Shown here piece after piece: positions 45,114-55,600 of a stretch of DNA of 64,000 bases; the first letter of the stretch is position 1; each line of letters begins with the position of its first letter. The position numbers and the translations under genes were made by a program. This DNA comes from Verrucomicrobiota bacterium. Its GTDB lineage: Bacteria > Verrucomicrobiota > Kiritimatiellia > CAIVKH01. Location of the stretch: NCBI GenBank assembly GCA_024233345.1, contig JACKPT010000008.1:124001-188000 (forward strand), in the 5' to 3' direction. Below the pieces are notes generated by a model. The model had not been told where the DNA came from. It made no database searches and worked only from the letters and a program-made list of their open reading frames with translations.

Positions 45114-45806
45114 TCAGAAGTGATAGGCAACCGTGAAGGTGATCACGGGGTAGACATTGAACTGATCCAGATCTTCTTCGATGCTGGTCCGCTCGATCTC
45201 CAGGTCCGCCTCAAACTGCGCATCACCGGAGAGCGGGCTGTCCGCCTCGATCACCACATCCGCGTTTTGAACAAAGACCCCCAGGTCAAAGGAAAAGGAC
45301 CACGCCTGATCCGGGCGGACCGGGTTCCCGAAACCGATCCCGATATAGGGGGCAAGGCTGTCCGGGGTAAACGAACTGGTAATGGTACCCACATCACTGG
45401 CGGCATAGGTATTGTTGCCCAGGGTGACCGGTCCGGTGGGGGTCTCGGCAAGATCAATGCCCCCATCCAGGTAAGCGGCCCCGACGGTTACATGAAAACT
45501 GCGGGCGGAAAAAGGGAACCAATCCACCAGGGCAAGCGCCGAGGTGTAATCAAATTTCACCTCATAGTCGATGTCATCAATCGTGCGGGTGGTATTCCAA
45601 TTCAACACGTTGAAACTGGCCCGCAGGTTGACTTCGGGCCGGAGGTAGAAGGTCATTTCCGGGCCTACACCCAAGGTTCCCACTTTGGCCCCCACGGAAA
45701 TTCCGGTCCAGTCGTACTGATCCGGATCAGGATAGTCATCGGCCTGAACCAGCAGGGTTGTCGTTCCAAGTCCCACCAACAATAGCCAGACCCACGTTCG
45801 TTTCAT
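45114..45806 (-). CDS. Outer-membrane beta-barrel protein
   Basis: 230 residues: signal peptide MKRTWVWLLLVGLGTTTLLVQA, then alternating amphipathic strands (VNLRASFNVLNWN, SFHVTVGAAYLDGG, WSFSFDLGVFVQN) and a C-terminal aromatic residue (VAYHF), the barrel-insertion signal. It resembles small OmpW/porin-like 8-strand barrels. No specific function visible. Confidence 0.7.
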   Translation of the reverse strand: MKRTWVWLLLVGLGTTTLLVQADDYPDPDQYDWTGISVGAKVGTLGVGPEMTFYLRPEVNLRASFNVLNWNTTRTIDDIDYEVKFDYTSALALVDWFPFSARSFHVTVGAAYLDGGIDLAETPTGPVTLGNNTYAASDVGTITSSFTPDSLAPYIGIGFGNPVRPDQAWSFSFDLGVFVQNADVVIEADSPLSGDAQFEADLEIERTSIEEDLDQFNVYPVITFTVAYHF

Positions 45807-45873
45807 GAAGGCTCCCTTTCCATTTGGATGTCACATCCTTGGCAAACCAGCGCCCCGGGTCAAGCGCGATAGC

Positions 45874-46761
45874 TCAAACCTTTTCATTCCATGCGGCAAT
45901 ACAGTCATCGATCGAGAGGGCATACTGCTTGCGGCAGAAGTGGCAGGTGATTGAGACCGGTTCCTTTTTTTTCACGATATCCATCCGCTCGGTATAGGGC
46001 AGCGACCGCAAGACCGCTCCCAGCTTCACCGGGGAACAGGTGCAGACAAACCTGGGCTGACCCGCGTCCACAACCGAAAGTCCGGCGGGCATGGCTTCCG
46101 GCTCGATCAGTTTGTGGAGGATATTTTCGAGATGGTTGTCCGACTCCTCCTCCCGGGCCAGCAGACCGCGCACCAGGGGGGAGGACAACCGCTCCCGCCA
46201 TTGCTGAAACCGGTTCAGATCCCCGCCGGGTAGCGCTTGAATCAGGAGCCCCCGGCACAGGGCAACCGGATGCTCGGGATGGTTCGACAACTGGATCAGC
46301 ACCAGCATGGCCGACTCCACCTGGTCGCTGATGCACAGATAGTGCACCAGATCCGCCACCACATCTTGAAAACAGCAGGCGACGGTGCCCGACGATAGAA
46401 TTTTGCCTTCGCGGCTGCGAATCAGTTGCAATTCACCTTCGGCCCCATACAAGGCGTCGAGTTCCTCCGCCTGATCCAGATGTGGCGGGGAAATCAGTCC
46501 GCGGGAGGCCCCATCCGGACCCGCATCCACCACCACGGTCTGCAACAGACCTTGATACGCCCACCGGAGATTGATCCGTTCCGCCTCATTCAAGGTCGAA
46601 GTCGCGAGCAAGCCGGCGGTGATCGCACGCCCGAATACATGGGCCGCGACCGGATCACAGTCATGGCGGCGGATCGCCTCGTTCACCAGATCCGTGGTCA
46701 CCGCGTAGGAAAAGGCCAGATGCAGGCCGTCGATCCGGCCCTTGTAATGAAAGTCATGCAT
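45874..46761 (-). CDS. hslO: Redox-regulated chaperone Hsp33
   Basis: Cytoplasmic holdase activated by oxidation. 295 residues from the ATG at 46761, with GGAGG 9 bp upstream. The C-terminal redox switch is intact: CTC (FVCTCSPVKLG) and CHFC (VSITCHFCRKQY), the CXC plus CXXC zinc-binding set. Its start overlaps the end of the upstream RmlD-like gene by 8 bp, so the two form an operon. Confidence 0.93.
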   Translation of the reverse strand: MHDFHYKGRIDGLHLAFSYAVTTDLVNEAIRRHDCDPVAAHVFGRAITAGLLATSTLNEAERINLRWAYQGLLQTVVVDAGPDGASRGLISPPHLDQAEELDALYGAEGELQLIRSREGKILSSGTVACCFQDVVADLVHYLCISDQVESAMLVLIQLSNHPEHPVALCRGLLIQALPGGDLNRFQQWRERLSSPLVRGLLAREEESDNHLENILHKLIEPEAMPAGLSVVDAGQPRFVCTCSPVKLGAVLRSLPYTERMDIVKKKEPVSITCHFCRKQYALSIDDCIAAWNEKV

Positions 46762-47641
46762 GTCGATAGGCCTCCAACCCGCCCCATTCACTCATCACCG
46801 CAGCCAGGGTCGCGGCAAACCGGAAGGGAACCGCCCCCCCCAGTGAACGCCATCGGTCAATGGCCAGATGCGAATCCTCCGGGCGCCGGGCCACCCGGGG
46901 TGCAGGTATCATCGACGGCGAAAGATGATCGGTCGGCAGTCCAAGCACATCACCTGCGGTTTTCATGAGCTGGTACCGGGTCTGCCCTTCCTGACTGCTC
47001 AAGTGCACCACCCCGGTCACCTGCTCGGACAACAATTTTCGTGACGCTTCCGCGACATCGCGTATCCAGGTCGGAAACCGCACCCCGACCGCATCCACTG
47101 ACTGCGCTTCGCCGGAGAGCACCGCATCCAGAATCTGGGTAAGAAAGCCGGAAGTCCGGGGCGAGGGCCCCGCCCCAATCAGCAGGGGAATCCGCAACAC
47201 CAGTGCGTTGGCCCGGGTCAGGGCCAGCCCCTCCCCATCCAGCTTGGTTCGGCCATACACATTCAAGGGCCCCGGCGCGTCGGTTTCCCGGTAAGGCGGA
47301 GTCTTTCCGTCAAAGACATAGTCGGTGCTGATCTGTACCAACCGGGCTTCCGGGGCCAGGTGCCGGACAAGATGCCCCACCGCTTCCGTATTCAATCGCC
47401 GGGCCTCATCCGGATGACCCTCACAAAAATCCGGGTCGCGGTAGGCGGCGGTGTGAATCACCACATCCGGGCGCACATCCTTCAGCAAAGAGGCTACTTC
47501 CGTCTCCTCGCGCAGATCGCAGACCGGTAAATCCCCGGCATGGGCATGGCCCACCCCCACCACCACATAGTCGGCGCGGTACAGCCGCATCATTTCCCGC
47601 CCCAGAAAGCCTGAGGCCCCGGTGATCAACAGTCGCTTCAT
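46754..47641 (-). CDS. RmlD-like SDR sugar-nucleotide reductase
   Basis: Extended short-chain dehydrogenase similar to dTDP-4-dehydrorhamnose reductase. About 295 residues from the ATG at 47641 (MKRLLITGASGFLGREMM). NAD(P) loop GASGFLG, STDYVFDG, catalytic YGRTK (Tyr/Lys pair), C-terminal substrate lobe. No rmlA, rmlB or rmlC neighbours are present, so the substrate may not be rhamnose. Co-transcribed with hslO. Confidence 0.78.
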   Translation of the reverse strand: MKRLLITGASGFLGREMMRLYRADYVVVGVGHAHAGDLPVCDLREETEVASLLKDVRPDVVIHTAAYRDPDFCEGHPDEARRLNTEAVGHLVRHLAPEARLVQISTDYVFDGKTPPYRETDAPGPLNVYGRTKLDGEGLALTRANALVLRIPLLIGAGPSPRTSGFLTQILDAVLSGEAQSVDAVGVRFPTWIRDVAEASRKLLSEQVTGVVHLSSQEGQTRYQLMKTAGDVLGLPTDHLSPSMIPAPRVARRPEDSHLAIDRWRSLGGAVPFRFAATLAAVMSEWGGLEAYRHA

Positions 47642-47718
47642 GGCTCTCTTGCCTACCACACGGGCACCCTGCTTGACCAGTGTGGAGATCCCCGGCCCGC
47701 AACAGATTCCTTGCCATC

Positions 47719-48300
47719 ATGCCCACAACCGGATACCAACTTCACCCCATGACCTATTCCATTCCATTGCCGACCGTTCTGATGATCCTGGCCCTCCTGA
47801 TCGGAGGCCCGGGTATTGTCGCGGTAGCCCGGACCGCACGCTTCCAGAAGGCCCTCCTCGATTTTCCCAGAAACCGTATCGCCGGCATCATTCTTGCCGC
47901 AGTCGCTCTGTCGTGGGCGGGCTGGTTGATCAACCAAATGCAGGTCGGTTTCCTCGAGCCCTACAAGTGGACCCTGTACCTGCTCACGCCCCTGACCATT
48001 TACCTGGTGATTTTCTACCTGGATGAGCTCCTGGCCCCCCGGGCATTGGGTGGACTGCTGCTGATTGTCCCCACCGTCGTGCTCGATGCCGCCCGATGGC
48101 AGGATTCCACCTTCCGCTATATTCCCATCCTCTTCGCCTACCTCTGGATCATCCTCGGCATCCTGCTCGTTCTCGCCCCCTACAAATTCCGCCGCTGGTC
48201 GAACCCCATCACTCAAAGCGAGCGCAAGTGCCGGTGGTGGGGCTGGGCTCAACTGGTCACTGCGGTGCTGTTCGCGGCGCTTGGCCTGTTTGCGTTTTAA
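47719..48300 (+). CDS. Membrane protein of unknown function, five or six helices
   Basis: About 190 residues, mostly hydrophobic helices (VLMILALLIGGPGIVAVA, IAGIILAAVALSWAGWLI, WTLYLLTPLTIYLVIFYL, ILFAYLWIILGILLVL, LVTAVLFAALGLFAF). No domain is recognised. The start could be 47719 or 47749; neither has a clear ribosome site. Its stop overlaps the next ATG (TAATG), which couples it to the GT9 transferase. Confidence 0.6.
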   Translation: MPTTGYQLHPMTYSIPLPTVLMILALLIGGPGIVAVARTARFQKALLDFPRNRIAGIILAAVALSWAGWLINQMQVGFLEPYKWTLYLLTPLTIYLVIFYLDELLAPRALGGLLLIVPTVVLDAARWQDSTFRYIPILFAYLWIILGILLVLAPYKFRRWSNPITQSERKCRWWGWAQLVTAVLFAALGLFAF

Positions 48301-49196
48301 TGGCAAGCGATCCCCGTATTCTGGTTCTGCGCGGTGGTGCCCTCGGCGACTTCATCCTGACCCTGCCCGCATTGCAGGCTCTGCGAAAACGCTGGCCCAG
48401 GGCCTATATCGAACTCGCGGGCTATAGCCACATCGCCCACCTCGCCAAAGACGCCGGCTACGCCGACCATATCCTGTCCCTTGACCGGGCCGAGGTGGCA
48501 CGGTTTTTTGCCATCAATCCTGTCTTCACCGAATGGCAGAGGCGCTGGGTATCTTCATTCGATTTTGTGATCAACTATCTGCACGATCCGGATGGATCAC
48601 TCAATGACAACCTGCGGGCGGCGGGAGCCAGAGAGCTTCTGTATGCCTCCCCGCTCGACCTCGATGGTCATGCCACCGCCACCTTTCTCAAACCGCTGGT
48701 GGCGCTTGCCCTGATCGATTGCGATCCGGTTCCCAGGATTCCCGGCCGGCAAAAGCCCGCCACCCCGGATCGATGCCTGGGCACAATCGTGATCCACCCC
48801 GGCAGTGGAAGCCCGCGGAAAAACTGGCCCGTGGAAAACTTCATGGGCCTTGCCGGACAGCTCAACACACAGGACATCCAGTTTCTGACCGGGGAGGCAG
48901 ACGAAGCGGTGGTGGAACCAATCGCTGCCTTTGTCGCGGAACACGGCTTCCGGCACCTTCACCACCCCCACCTGTCCGAGGTGGTTCACCTGTTCCGGTC
49001 CGCCGGACGCTATATCGGAAACGACTCCGGGATCACACACCTCGCCGCAGCCTGCGGGGTGCCGACCCTCGCGATCTTTGGCCCCACGGACCCTGCCGTG
49101 TGGGCACCGCTCGGAGCGCATGTCACGGTCATCCAGGCCGGACAACCGGCGTTCGGAGATCTCACGGTTTCCCGCGTCATGGAGTCCCTGCCGTAA
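48300..49196 (+). CDS. GT9 (heptosyltransferase-family) glycosyltransferase
   Basis: 298 residues starting MASDPRILVLRGGALGDFIL, the GT9 N-terminal nucleotide-sugar fold with its GALGD loop. The C-terminal domain has IVIHPGSGSPRKNWP, then IGNDSGITHLAAACGVPTLAIFGPTDPAVW. Likely adds a heptose or related sugar to lipopolysaccharide core. Translationally coupled to the upstream membrane protein by TAATG. A longer upstream extension of the frame is not coding. Confidence 0.85.
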   Translation: MASDPRILVLRGGALGDFILTLPALQALRKRWPRAYIELAGYSHIAHLAKDAGYADHILSLDRAEVARFFAINPVFTEWQRRWVSSFDFVINYLHDPDGSLNDNLRAAGARELLYASPLDLDGHATATFLKPLVALALIDCDPVPRIPGRQKPATPDRCLGTIVIHPGSGSPRKNWPVENFMGLAGQLNTQDIQFLTGEADEAVVEPIAAFVAEHGFRHLHHPHLSEVVHLFRSAGRYIGNDSGITHLAAACGVPTLAIFGPTDPAVWAPLGAHVTVIQAGQPAFGDLTVSRVMESLP

Positions 49197-49207
49197 ACCA
49201 GGCCGGT

Positions 49208-50149
49208 CTAGTCGGCGCGAGCCTCCGGCTTGCCTTCACTGCGATTGTCATAAAATCGGGTCGTCGGATAGGCAAAATCGATCTCCGGGCAGGCGGCAAA
49301 TTGCTCCAGAACTTCCTCCCAGATCGCGGTGGAAACCGAGCGGCGCTTCCTTGGTTCACACAGGTAACGCATGGTCAACACCACCCCGCTGTCCGCCACC
49401 GAGGTCCAGACAATTGGGGAGAGCTTTTGAAAAAAGATCAGGTATTTGCGGGCGGCCTTCCGCACCTCCTGCTCGGCATGCTGACTCTGGAGCGCCGAGT
49501 GCTTTTCGACAATGCCCGTCAATATTTCCTTCGCTTTTTTCCAATTGCTTTCAAAGGTCACCATGACCGGCAACTCGTCCCAGATGAAGTTGAATCCCTG
49601 GGTATAATTGGCCTGAGGTAGTTTGAAAATCTGTCCGTTGGGAACATGAATAATGCGGCCCGTGCTCTGGTCCGCATCGACCCAGTTGCCAATTTCCACC
49701 ATGGAAAATTGAAAGGGCCGTACATCGATGACATCGCCCCGGTGCTCCCCGATCTGAATCCGATCCCCAACGATAAAGGGCTTTCGGATGGTAATGAATA
49801 ACCAGCCGGCGAGATTGGTCAGCGGGTCCTGCAGGGCGATGGCCAATCCCGCCGACAGAATACCAAAATAGGCGACCAGCTTGCCGCCCCCGCCGAACCA
49901 GATGCGAATCAACACGAGCAGGAAAACGATTCCCAACACGTACCCCACCGTCTTGGTGGCGAGATATCGCTTGGATACATCCGTGACCCGATGATCAATA
50001 ATTCGGGTCCACACCCCGCGGATGAACAGAATCACCCCCAGGGAAACCAGGCTCCAGAAAATGCGGTGGAGTCCCAACTCGGACAACCCGGTCAGGGCCT
50101 CGACATGGTCCACCACCGATTCAACAACCCGATCCACATCTCCAGTCAT
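49208..50149 (-). CDS. mscS: MscS-family mechanosensitive channel
   Basis: 313 residues. Three N-terminal membrane segments, with the pore-lining helix in LVAYFGILSAGLAIALQDPLTNLAGW, then a beta domain with PFIVGDRIQIGEHRGDVIDV and a C-terminal vestibule. Opens on membrane tension to release solutes during hypo-osmotic shock. Convergent with the GT9 gene. Confidence 0.85.
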   Translation of the reverse strand: MTGDVDRVVESVVDHVEALTGLSELGLHRIFWSLVSLGVILFIRGVWTRIIDHRVTDVSKRYLATKTVGYVLGIVFLLVLIRIWFGGGGKLVAYFGILSAGLAIALQDPLTNLAGWLFITIRKPFIVGDRIQIGEHRGDVIDVRPFQFSMVEIGNWVDADQSTGRIIHVPNGQIFKLPQANYTQGFNFIWDELPVMVTFESNWKKAKEILTGIVEKHSALQSQHAEQEVRKAARKYLIFFQKLSPIVWTSVADSGVVLTMRYLCEPRKRRSVSTAIWEEVLEQFAACPEIDFAYPTTRFYDNRSEGKPEARAD

Positions 50150-50222
50150 GGCACGAGTCTAGCGGACATCCTTGATTCTGCCAATCCGGGAAGGGGAGCC
50201 GCCCACGCCCTCCACAACGCGT

Positions 50223-52544
50223 TCACTTGGGCGGGCGCAGCAGGAGCCGGAGGCTGTTGAGCACCACCACCACCGTACTGCCCTCATGGCCCACCACCCC
50301 CAGGGTCAACGGGATAAAACTGCCCAATGCACTCAACACCAGCAGGACAATTACCCCCAACGAGATCGCCAGATTCTGGTGAATAACCGAACGGGCTCGG
50401 CGGCTCAACTCGTAGGCAAATACCATGTTTTCCAACCGGTCCTTCATCAGGATCACATCGGCCTGCTCCAGCACCGCATCGGATCCCCGCAGCCCCATCC
50501 CGATCGCGACATGGGCCGCAGCCAGGCTGGGCGCATCATTGACCCCGTCCCCGACCATCGCCACTTTCTCGCCCCGCCCGGTCCAGTCACGGATGGCCTG
50601 CACCTTGTCCTCCGGCTTGAGTCCATACAGCACCTCATCCAACCCGAGATGGCCTGCAACCTTGTCCGCGGCCTCCTTCCGATCCCCGGTGAGCATGGTC
50701 ACCTTGAGCCCGAACCCATGCAGTTTTTTTATCAGCTCCGCACTGACCGGACGCACCTCATCCTCGAGCAGGATTCTTCCCTTGAGCGCGCCCACCTCAA
50801 CCAGGGTCTCGGTCAATCCGGCCTCCGGGAGGGGCATCTTTGTCACCCAGTCCAGATCCCCGAACAGACTGCGCCGCCCCATCCTTGCGCCCTGCCGACC
50901 CGCGTCCATCTCCAACTCACCTTCCACCCCCATTCCGGACAAGGATCGAAACCCATGCACCTGCTGCCGATCCTCATGTCGCGGGGCCCCATCATGCCCG
51001 GCAATCGCCCGCGAAACCGGATGGGTCGAGTGGTGTCCCAGCGCCGCCGCCGCCGCGAGCAGGTCCTTCTCCCGTCCCGGAGGGTGCGTTTCCACCGCAA
51101 CAACCTTCAGCTCTCCGGTGGTCAGGGTGCCGGTTTTATCGAGCGCCACCCGGTTGATCTCGGCAAGATTTTCAATCGCCACCCCGCCCCTGAACAAGAC
51201 CCCCTTGCGAGCCGAAGCCGCGATACCGGCAAGAATGGCCGAGGGTATCGACAGCACCAGTGCGCAGGGAGAGGCCACCACCAGCAAGGTCATCGCCCGA
51301 TAAAATGCCGATGTTCCCTCCGGATTGGTGAATGCAGGCACCCCCATGGCCAGCCACCAGACAAAAAACATCGCCAGACTGCCGCCGAGAATCAGATAGG
51401 TGTAACCGGTGCCAAACTTGTCGGTCAGCCGCTGCGAGGGCGCCTTGCTTTCCTGGGCTTCACGAATCAGGGTGATAATTTTGGCCAGCGCGCTCTCCGT
51501 CACCGGGCGCAAGACCCGGCAATCCACCGACCCCCAGGCGTTGAGGGTTCCGCTGAACACCTTGTCACCAGGGTGCTTGTCCACCGGCAAGGCCTCGCCG
51601 GTCAGGTTGGCTTCATTGACCGAGGTGGTGCCGGTGATCACTTCCGCATCCACCGCGAACTGCTCATCCGGGCGCACCCGGATCAGATTGCCTGCCACCA
51701 GGTCGCTCGCGGGTACCCGTATCTCGCGGCCATCCGGCTCAATCCGGGTCGCCTCTTTGGGGGCATGATGGAACAAGCTCTGGATTTCCTTTTCCGTGCG
51801 GGCCATCGCCAGTTCCTCCAGCGCACCGCTGAAGGAAAACAGGAACAACAGAATCGCCCCTTCCTCCCAATGCCCGATCGCCGCCGCCCCGGCTGCCACG
51901 CACAACATCAGAAAATGCACATCGAGAATCCGCTTCTTCAGCAGTTCCAGCACTTCATGCGCGGGATGCCACCCTCCGGTCAGGTAGGCAAGCAGAAAGG
52001 AGATCCGGCTCGGCCACAACTGGCCGTCCGGAAGCACCTTGGCGAGTACAAAGCCGGTAACCGTGAAAAAAAGACAGGACAGGGCCAGGAGGAGTGCGCC
52101 TTTCCATTCCTCCAGATCCTTGATGGAGGACGGGCTGGGGATGATCCGGGGCCGCAGGTGTATCCAGTTGAACTTCTGCCATCGCCACAAACTCTTTGCC
52201 GTCGGGCAGGCCTCCTTCTCCAACATGACCCCAGCATCGGGAATCGGGGTCATGCGAATCCCCTCCGGCAGCGTTTGCTTTCGCCCCCGCTCACACAGAT
52301 CACACACCACCGTCCAGGAATCCCGCGAACAATCCGGAAGTTTGCCCGGTTGATGCTTCGCCACCACCGCCTTCAATTTTTCCCGGATCGCCGCCTCATC
52401 GGTTCCCGGCAAAAAGGCAAAGTTCACCTCTCGCTTTTTGGCATCAAGCCAAACCGCCTTGATCTCATCGTGCGCATGCAGCGCCGCAGCAAGATCACGC
52501 AACACACATCCACGGGTTCCAGAACCGTCAGAAGATCCACTCAT
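50223..52544 (-). CDS. P1B-4-type metal-exporting P-type ATPase
   Basis: 773-residue inner-membrane metal pump. Phosphorylation site Asp469 in DKTGTLTTGE; hinge GDGVNDAPSLAAA; TGES-like loop NLTGEALPV. The membrane metal site reads SPC (VVASPCALVLS) rather than CPC, and the last helices carry HEGS (VVGHEGSTVVVVLN); together these mark the P1B-4 (Co/Fe/Zn-type) class. The N-terminus lacks a CxxC HMA module in the usual place but has a fold-like segment and CDLC at residues 81-84. The exact ion cannot be read from the sequence. Confidence 0.85.
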   Translation of the reverse strand: MSGSSDGSGTRGCVLRDLAAALHAHDEIKAVWLDAKKREVNFAFLPGTDEAAIREKLKAVVAKHQPGKLPDCSRDSWTVVCDLCERGRKQTLPEGIRMTPIPDAGVMLEKEACPTAKSLWRWQKFNWIHLRPRIIPSPSSIKDLEEWKGALLLALSCLFFTVTGFVLAKVLPDGQLWPSRISFLLAYLTGGWHPAHEVLELLKKRILDVHFLMLCVAAGAAAIGHWEEGAILLFLFSFSGALEELAMARTEKEIQSLFHHAPKEATRIEPDGREIRVPASDLVAGNLIRVRPDEQFAVDAEVITGTTSVNEANLTGEALPVDKHPGDKVFSGTLNAWGSVDCRVLRPVTESALAKIITLIREAQESKAPSQRLTDKFGTGYTYLILGGSLAMFFVWWLAMGVPAFTNPEGTSAFYRAMTLLVVASPCALVLSIPSAILAGIAASARKGVLFRGGVAIENLAEINRVALDKTGTLTTGELKVVAVETHPPGREKDLLAAAAALGHHSTHPVSRAIAGHDGAPRHEDRQQVHGFRSLSGMGVEGELEMDAGRQGARMGRRSLFGDLDWVTKMPLPEAGLTETLVEVGALKGRILLEDEVRPVSAELIKKLHGFGLKVTMLTGDRKEAADKVAGHLGLDEVLYGLKPEDKVQAIRDWTGRGEKVAMVGDGVNDAPSLAAAHVAIGMGLRGSDAVLEQADVILMKDRLENMVFAYELSRRARSVIHQNLAISLGVIVLLVLSALGSFIPLTLGVVGHEGSTVVVVLNSLRLLLRPPK

Positions 52545-52628
52545 GGCTCCAGCTTACCATGAGCCCGTCGGTGATTTGGATCATTTCTTTTCGAGGCGAA
52601 GGTCCGCCGCCAACCGACCGAAACCACC

Positions 52629-55600
52629 TTACTCCGGAATTCTTGCCCGAATGCGATACTGCTGAACCTGGTTGGTCTCCGACAGAGGCGCCAGAACCGG
52701 GCTGGCGGTCAGATTTGATTCAAGAACGGCAAAGGTCTCCCCCATTCCCGGGGCCCACTCGAGGTCGTACCGGCGGGCGGGGTCGGCCTGCCAGCTCAGA
52801 GAGACCTGACCCGGGGTCAGGGCCGCCACCGATGTATCCAGCCGGAGATACTCATTCGATGCGGACGGATCGGTCAGAGCGACATATTCCTCCGCTCCGC
52901 TGAAACCATCCCCGTCCAGATCCTCAACCACCATCGCGGTGAAATTGGTGCCGGCATGGTACTGGGCCAGCCACCAGTGGGGAACATCGGAGGTCACATC
53001 CTCGGCAAAGGTCGCGCTCACCGATTGGCTGTTGGTAACTGCGGACAACAGGAAGGTGACGTGAACCGGATTGGTTGGGAACAGGACCAGCGGCGGAAGC
53101 GAAATTTCGTCGATATGATAGTACGCATCCGCAGTAACCGCGATCTCCAGGTTTGCACCATTCGCCACCCATACCGCCCCCGACGGCGAGATTGCACCAT
53201 GGGCACCCGCCCCGAGGGTGACGAGATGGGTGACCGGACCGGACAGCAGACGCAGCTCGAGATCCTCGAACTGAATGGCACCGCCATAGTCAATCGCCGA
53301 GACATCAAGCACCACCCGCGCCCAGGTCGCCCCCACCGGCGCGGTGGCAGTGACCGAAATCTCCTGCCAGAACTCATTCAAGGGCATTTGAAGTTGTGTG
53401 GTCTGGAGTATGTTGGACCCGCCATCCGCGCCATCGAGAAATTCAATCTTCATCAGGCGGGTGGAAGCCCAGAACCACGTATCGGCATAGACCCAGGTCG
53501 AGAAGGTATAGACACCGTCCTCGACTGCCGGAACTTCCTGCCAGAAGCCGCCGAAGTTCCCCGCACCGGCATAGGCTCCGCGAATTGCCCCGTGAAATCC
53601 GCCGGACAGCGGACGCCAATTCACCCGGGCCGCGCTTCCCCACAGCTCGCCATGCTGATCCGGCGCCCCCTTCCACCAATACAGGGGAATCAATTCATCA
53701 CTGGGCAACTCGTCCTCAAAACTCGGATTCCGCAACAGGTTCGCGTCCGGCAACGGGGCAAAAATTGCCGTGACCGTCCGGGCCCGCTCCATGGCCAGCG
53801 TCAATGGGTTGTTGGTTTCCATACCGAGCGGGACATCCCCCGTCCAACTGCTGAACGCAAAGCCCGAGGCCGGGGTGGCCACGATCTGGGTGGCGGTGCC
53901 CAGGGCAACCCAGGCTGCGGTCGCGGGCAGAACCGAACCATTGCCTGCGGAGAGCGCGGTCACCTTGACATTGGTATTCCACAACCAGGTTACTTCACTG
54001 TTGTTGGTCAGGAGCAGCGATACCGAGGTCCCGCTTCCACTGGCAGGCACCGCACCGGTTCCCGACCAGCCAACCCCGACATATTGCGTGGTATCGAGGG
54101 TTTCCAGACCATCAACCGACGCGGCAACCACGGAACCGTAGGCAAATACATGGGCACCTGCGGCAGGTGTTGCCTGACCATGGGCGGACGCGACAGTCAG
54201 GGTCCGGGTACCCAGATCCGGATCATCGTTCTGAATGGTGACCACCACCGAGGTCGGGACAATCAGCTCGGCATTTGAGGACGGCTGGGTCAGCACCACT
54301 CGGAACGATTCATCCCCTTCATAGACCAGATCATCGATCAGGGTGATCTCTAGCTGGGCGGCGGTTTCCAATGCGGCAATCTGAAGCAGGCCGGTAGTGG
54401 TGACATAGTCCTGGCCTGCAACCGCACTGATCGGTTCGGTGTGATAGCGCACCGAGGCGAGTCCGTTGGACGATTGCCCCCGCAGCACGGTCAAGCTCAC
54501 CACACCGGCAGTTTCGGAAACCGAAACATCGCTGGTGGCAAAGCCGAGGGTACAGGGATCAAGCACATTGGTTTCCCAGAGCCAGGTCAGGATTGCGCTG
54601 TTGGTGATCGTCATGGTGACATTGGTACCGGAGCCGGACTGGGGTTCGTGGCCGACCAGAGACCAGCCGGTGCAGACATAAGCCTCGATGCCATTCAGCA
54701 CCGGGCTGGCCACGGAATTGGTAATCACATCGCCGACCTGGTAGGTGTGGGCGCCCACCGAGGGAACCGGGGCTCCATGCGCCGATTCCACAAGCAGGGT
54801 GCGCTGGCCGTCGGTCTCGAGAGTAACATCATCGATACGCAGCGCGCCATCGTGGGTGCCGTTCCCATAGAAGGTAACCCGGACCCATTCCGCATTGCCG
54901 GGGGCCTGGGCGGCAAGGGTTCGATCCACCCAGGCCGGGCCGATCGATGCGCCAAAGAGATTGGTGGTTCCGCCCACCACAGAGCCGCCATTCAAAAATT
55001 CAAGTTTCATCCCCTGCTCATCGGCGGACCAATGGCTGTCTGCCCAGAACCATGCGGTCAGGGAATAATTAGCGCCGGGTATCGCCGGAACTTCCTGCCA
55101 GATCGATCCGTAATTCTGCCCGGACCAGGTGCCGCGCACCACCCCGTGCCAGGTGCTGTTGTAGCCGCCCCAATTTTCTCGAATGCTGTTACCTGTGGTG
55201 CCGCCATGGGTATCCGGCTGGCCGTCATACCAGTGCACCGCGACATCATCGATGGTGCCGCCGGTTTCAAAACCGGGATTGCTGATCAGGTTGTTGGCGA
55301 AGGTGTACACCGCCTGCACCAACCGGCTTGGGGATTTGCCGGTCAGGAAGGCGCGGGCCTTCACGGTGGCGTCCTGGCCAATCAGAATCGGACCGCTGTA
55401 CAGGGGCGAAAGCTCGGTGGGATCGCTGCCGTCGGTGGTATAGCGAATTTCCGATCCGGGTTCGTTGGTGGAAAGCACCACCAGCACCGGGGTATCGTAG
55501 GTCCCTCCCGCCGGGGTGATGGAGGGCGGGGCAATCAGGTTGTTGGAGATCACCATCGTCTTGGCCGTACCGGCATGGATGCGAAGCATTGCCGCCACCC

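Noticed and set aside
50172..52562. 796-codon plus-strand open frame opposite the metal ATPase
   Set aside because: The minus strand has all P-type ATPase motifs; the plus frame is rich in His/Gln/Arg/Pro with no domain.
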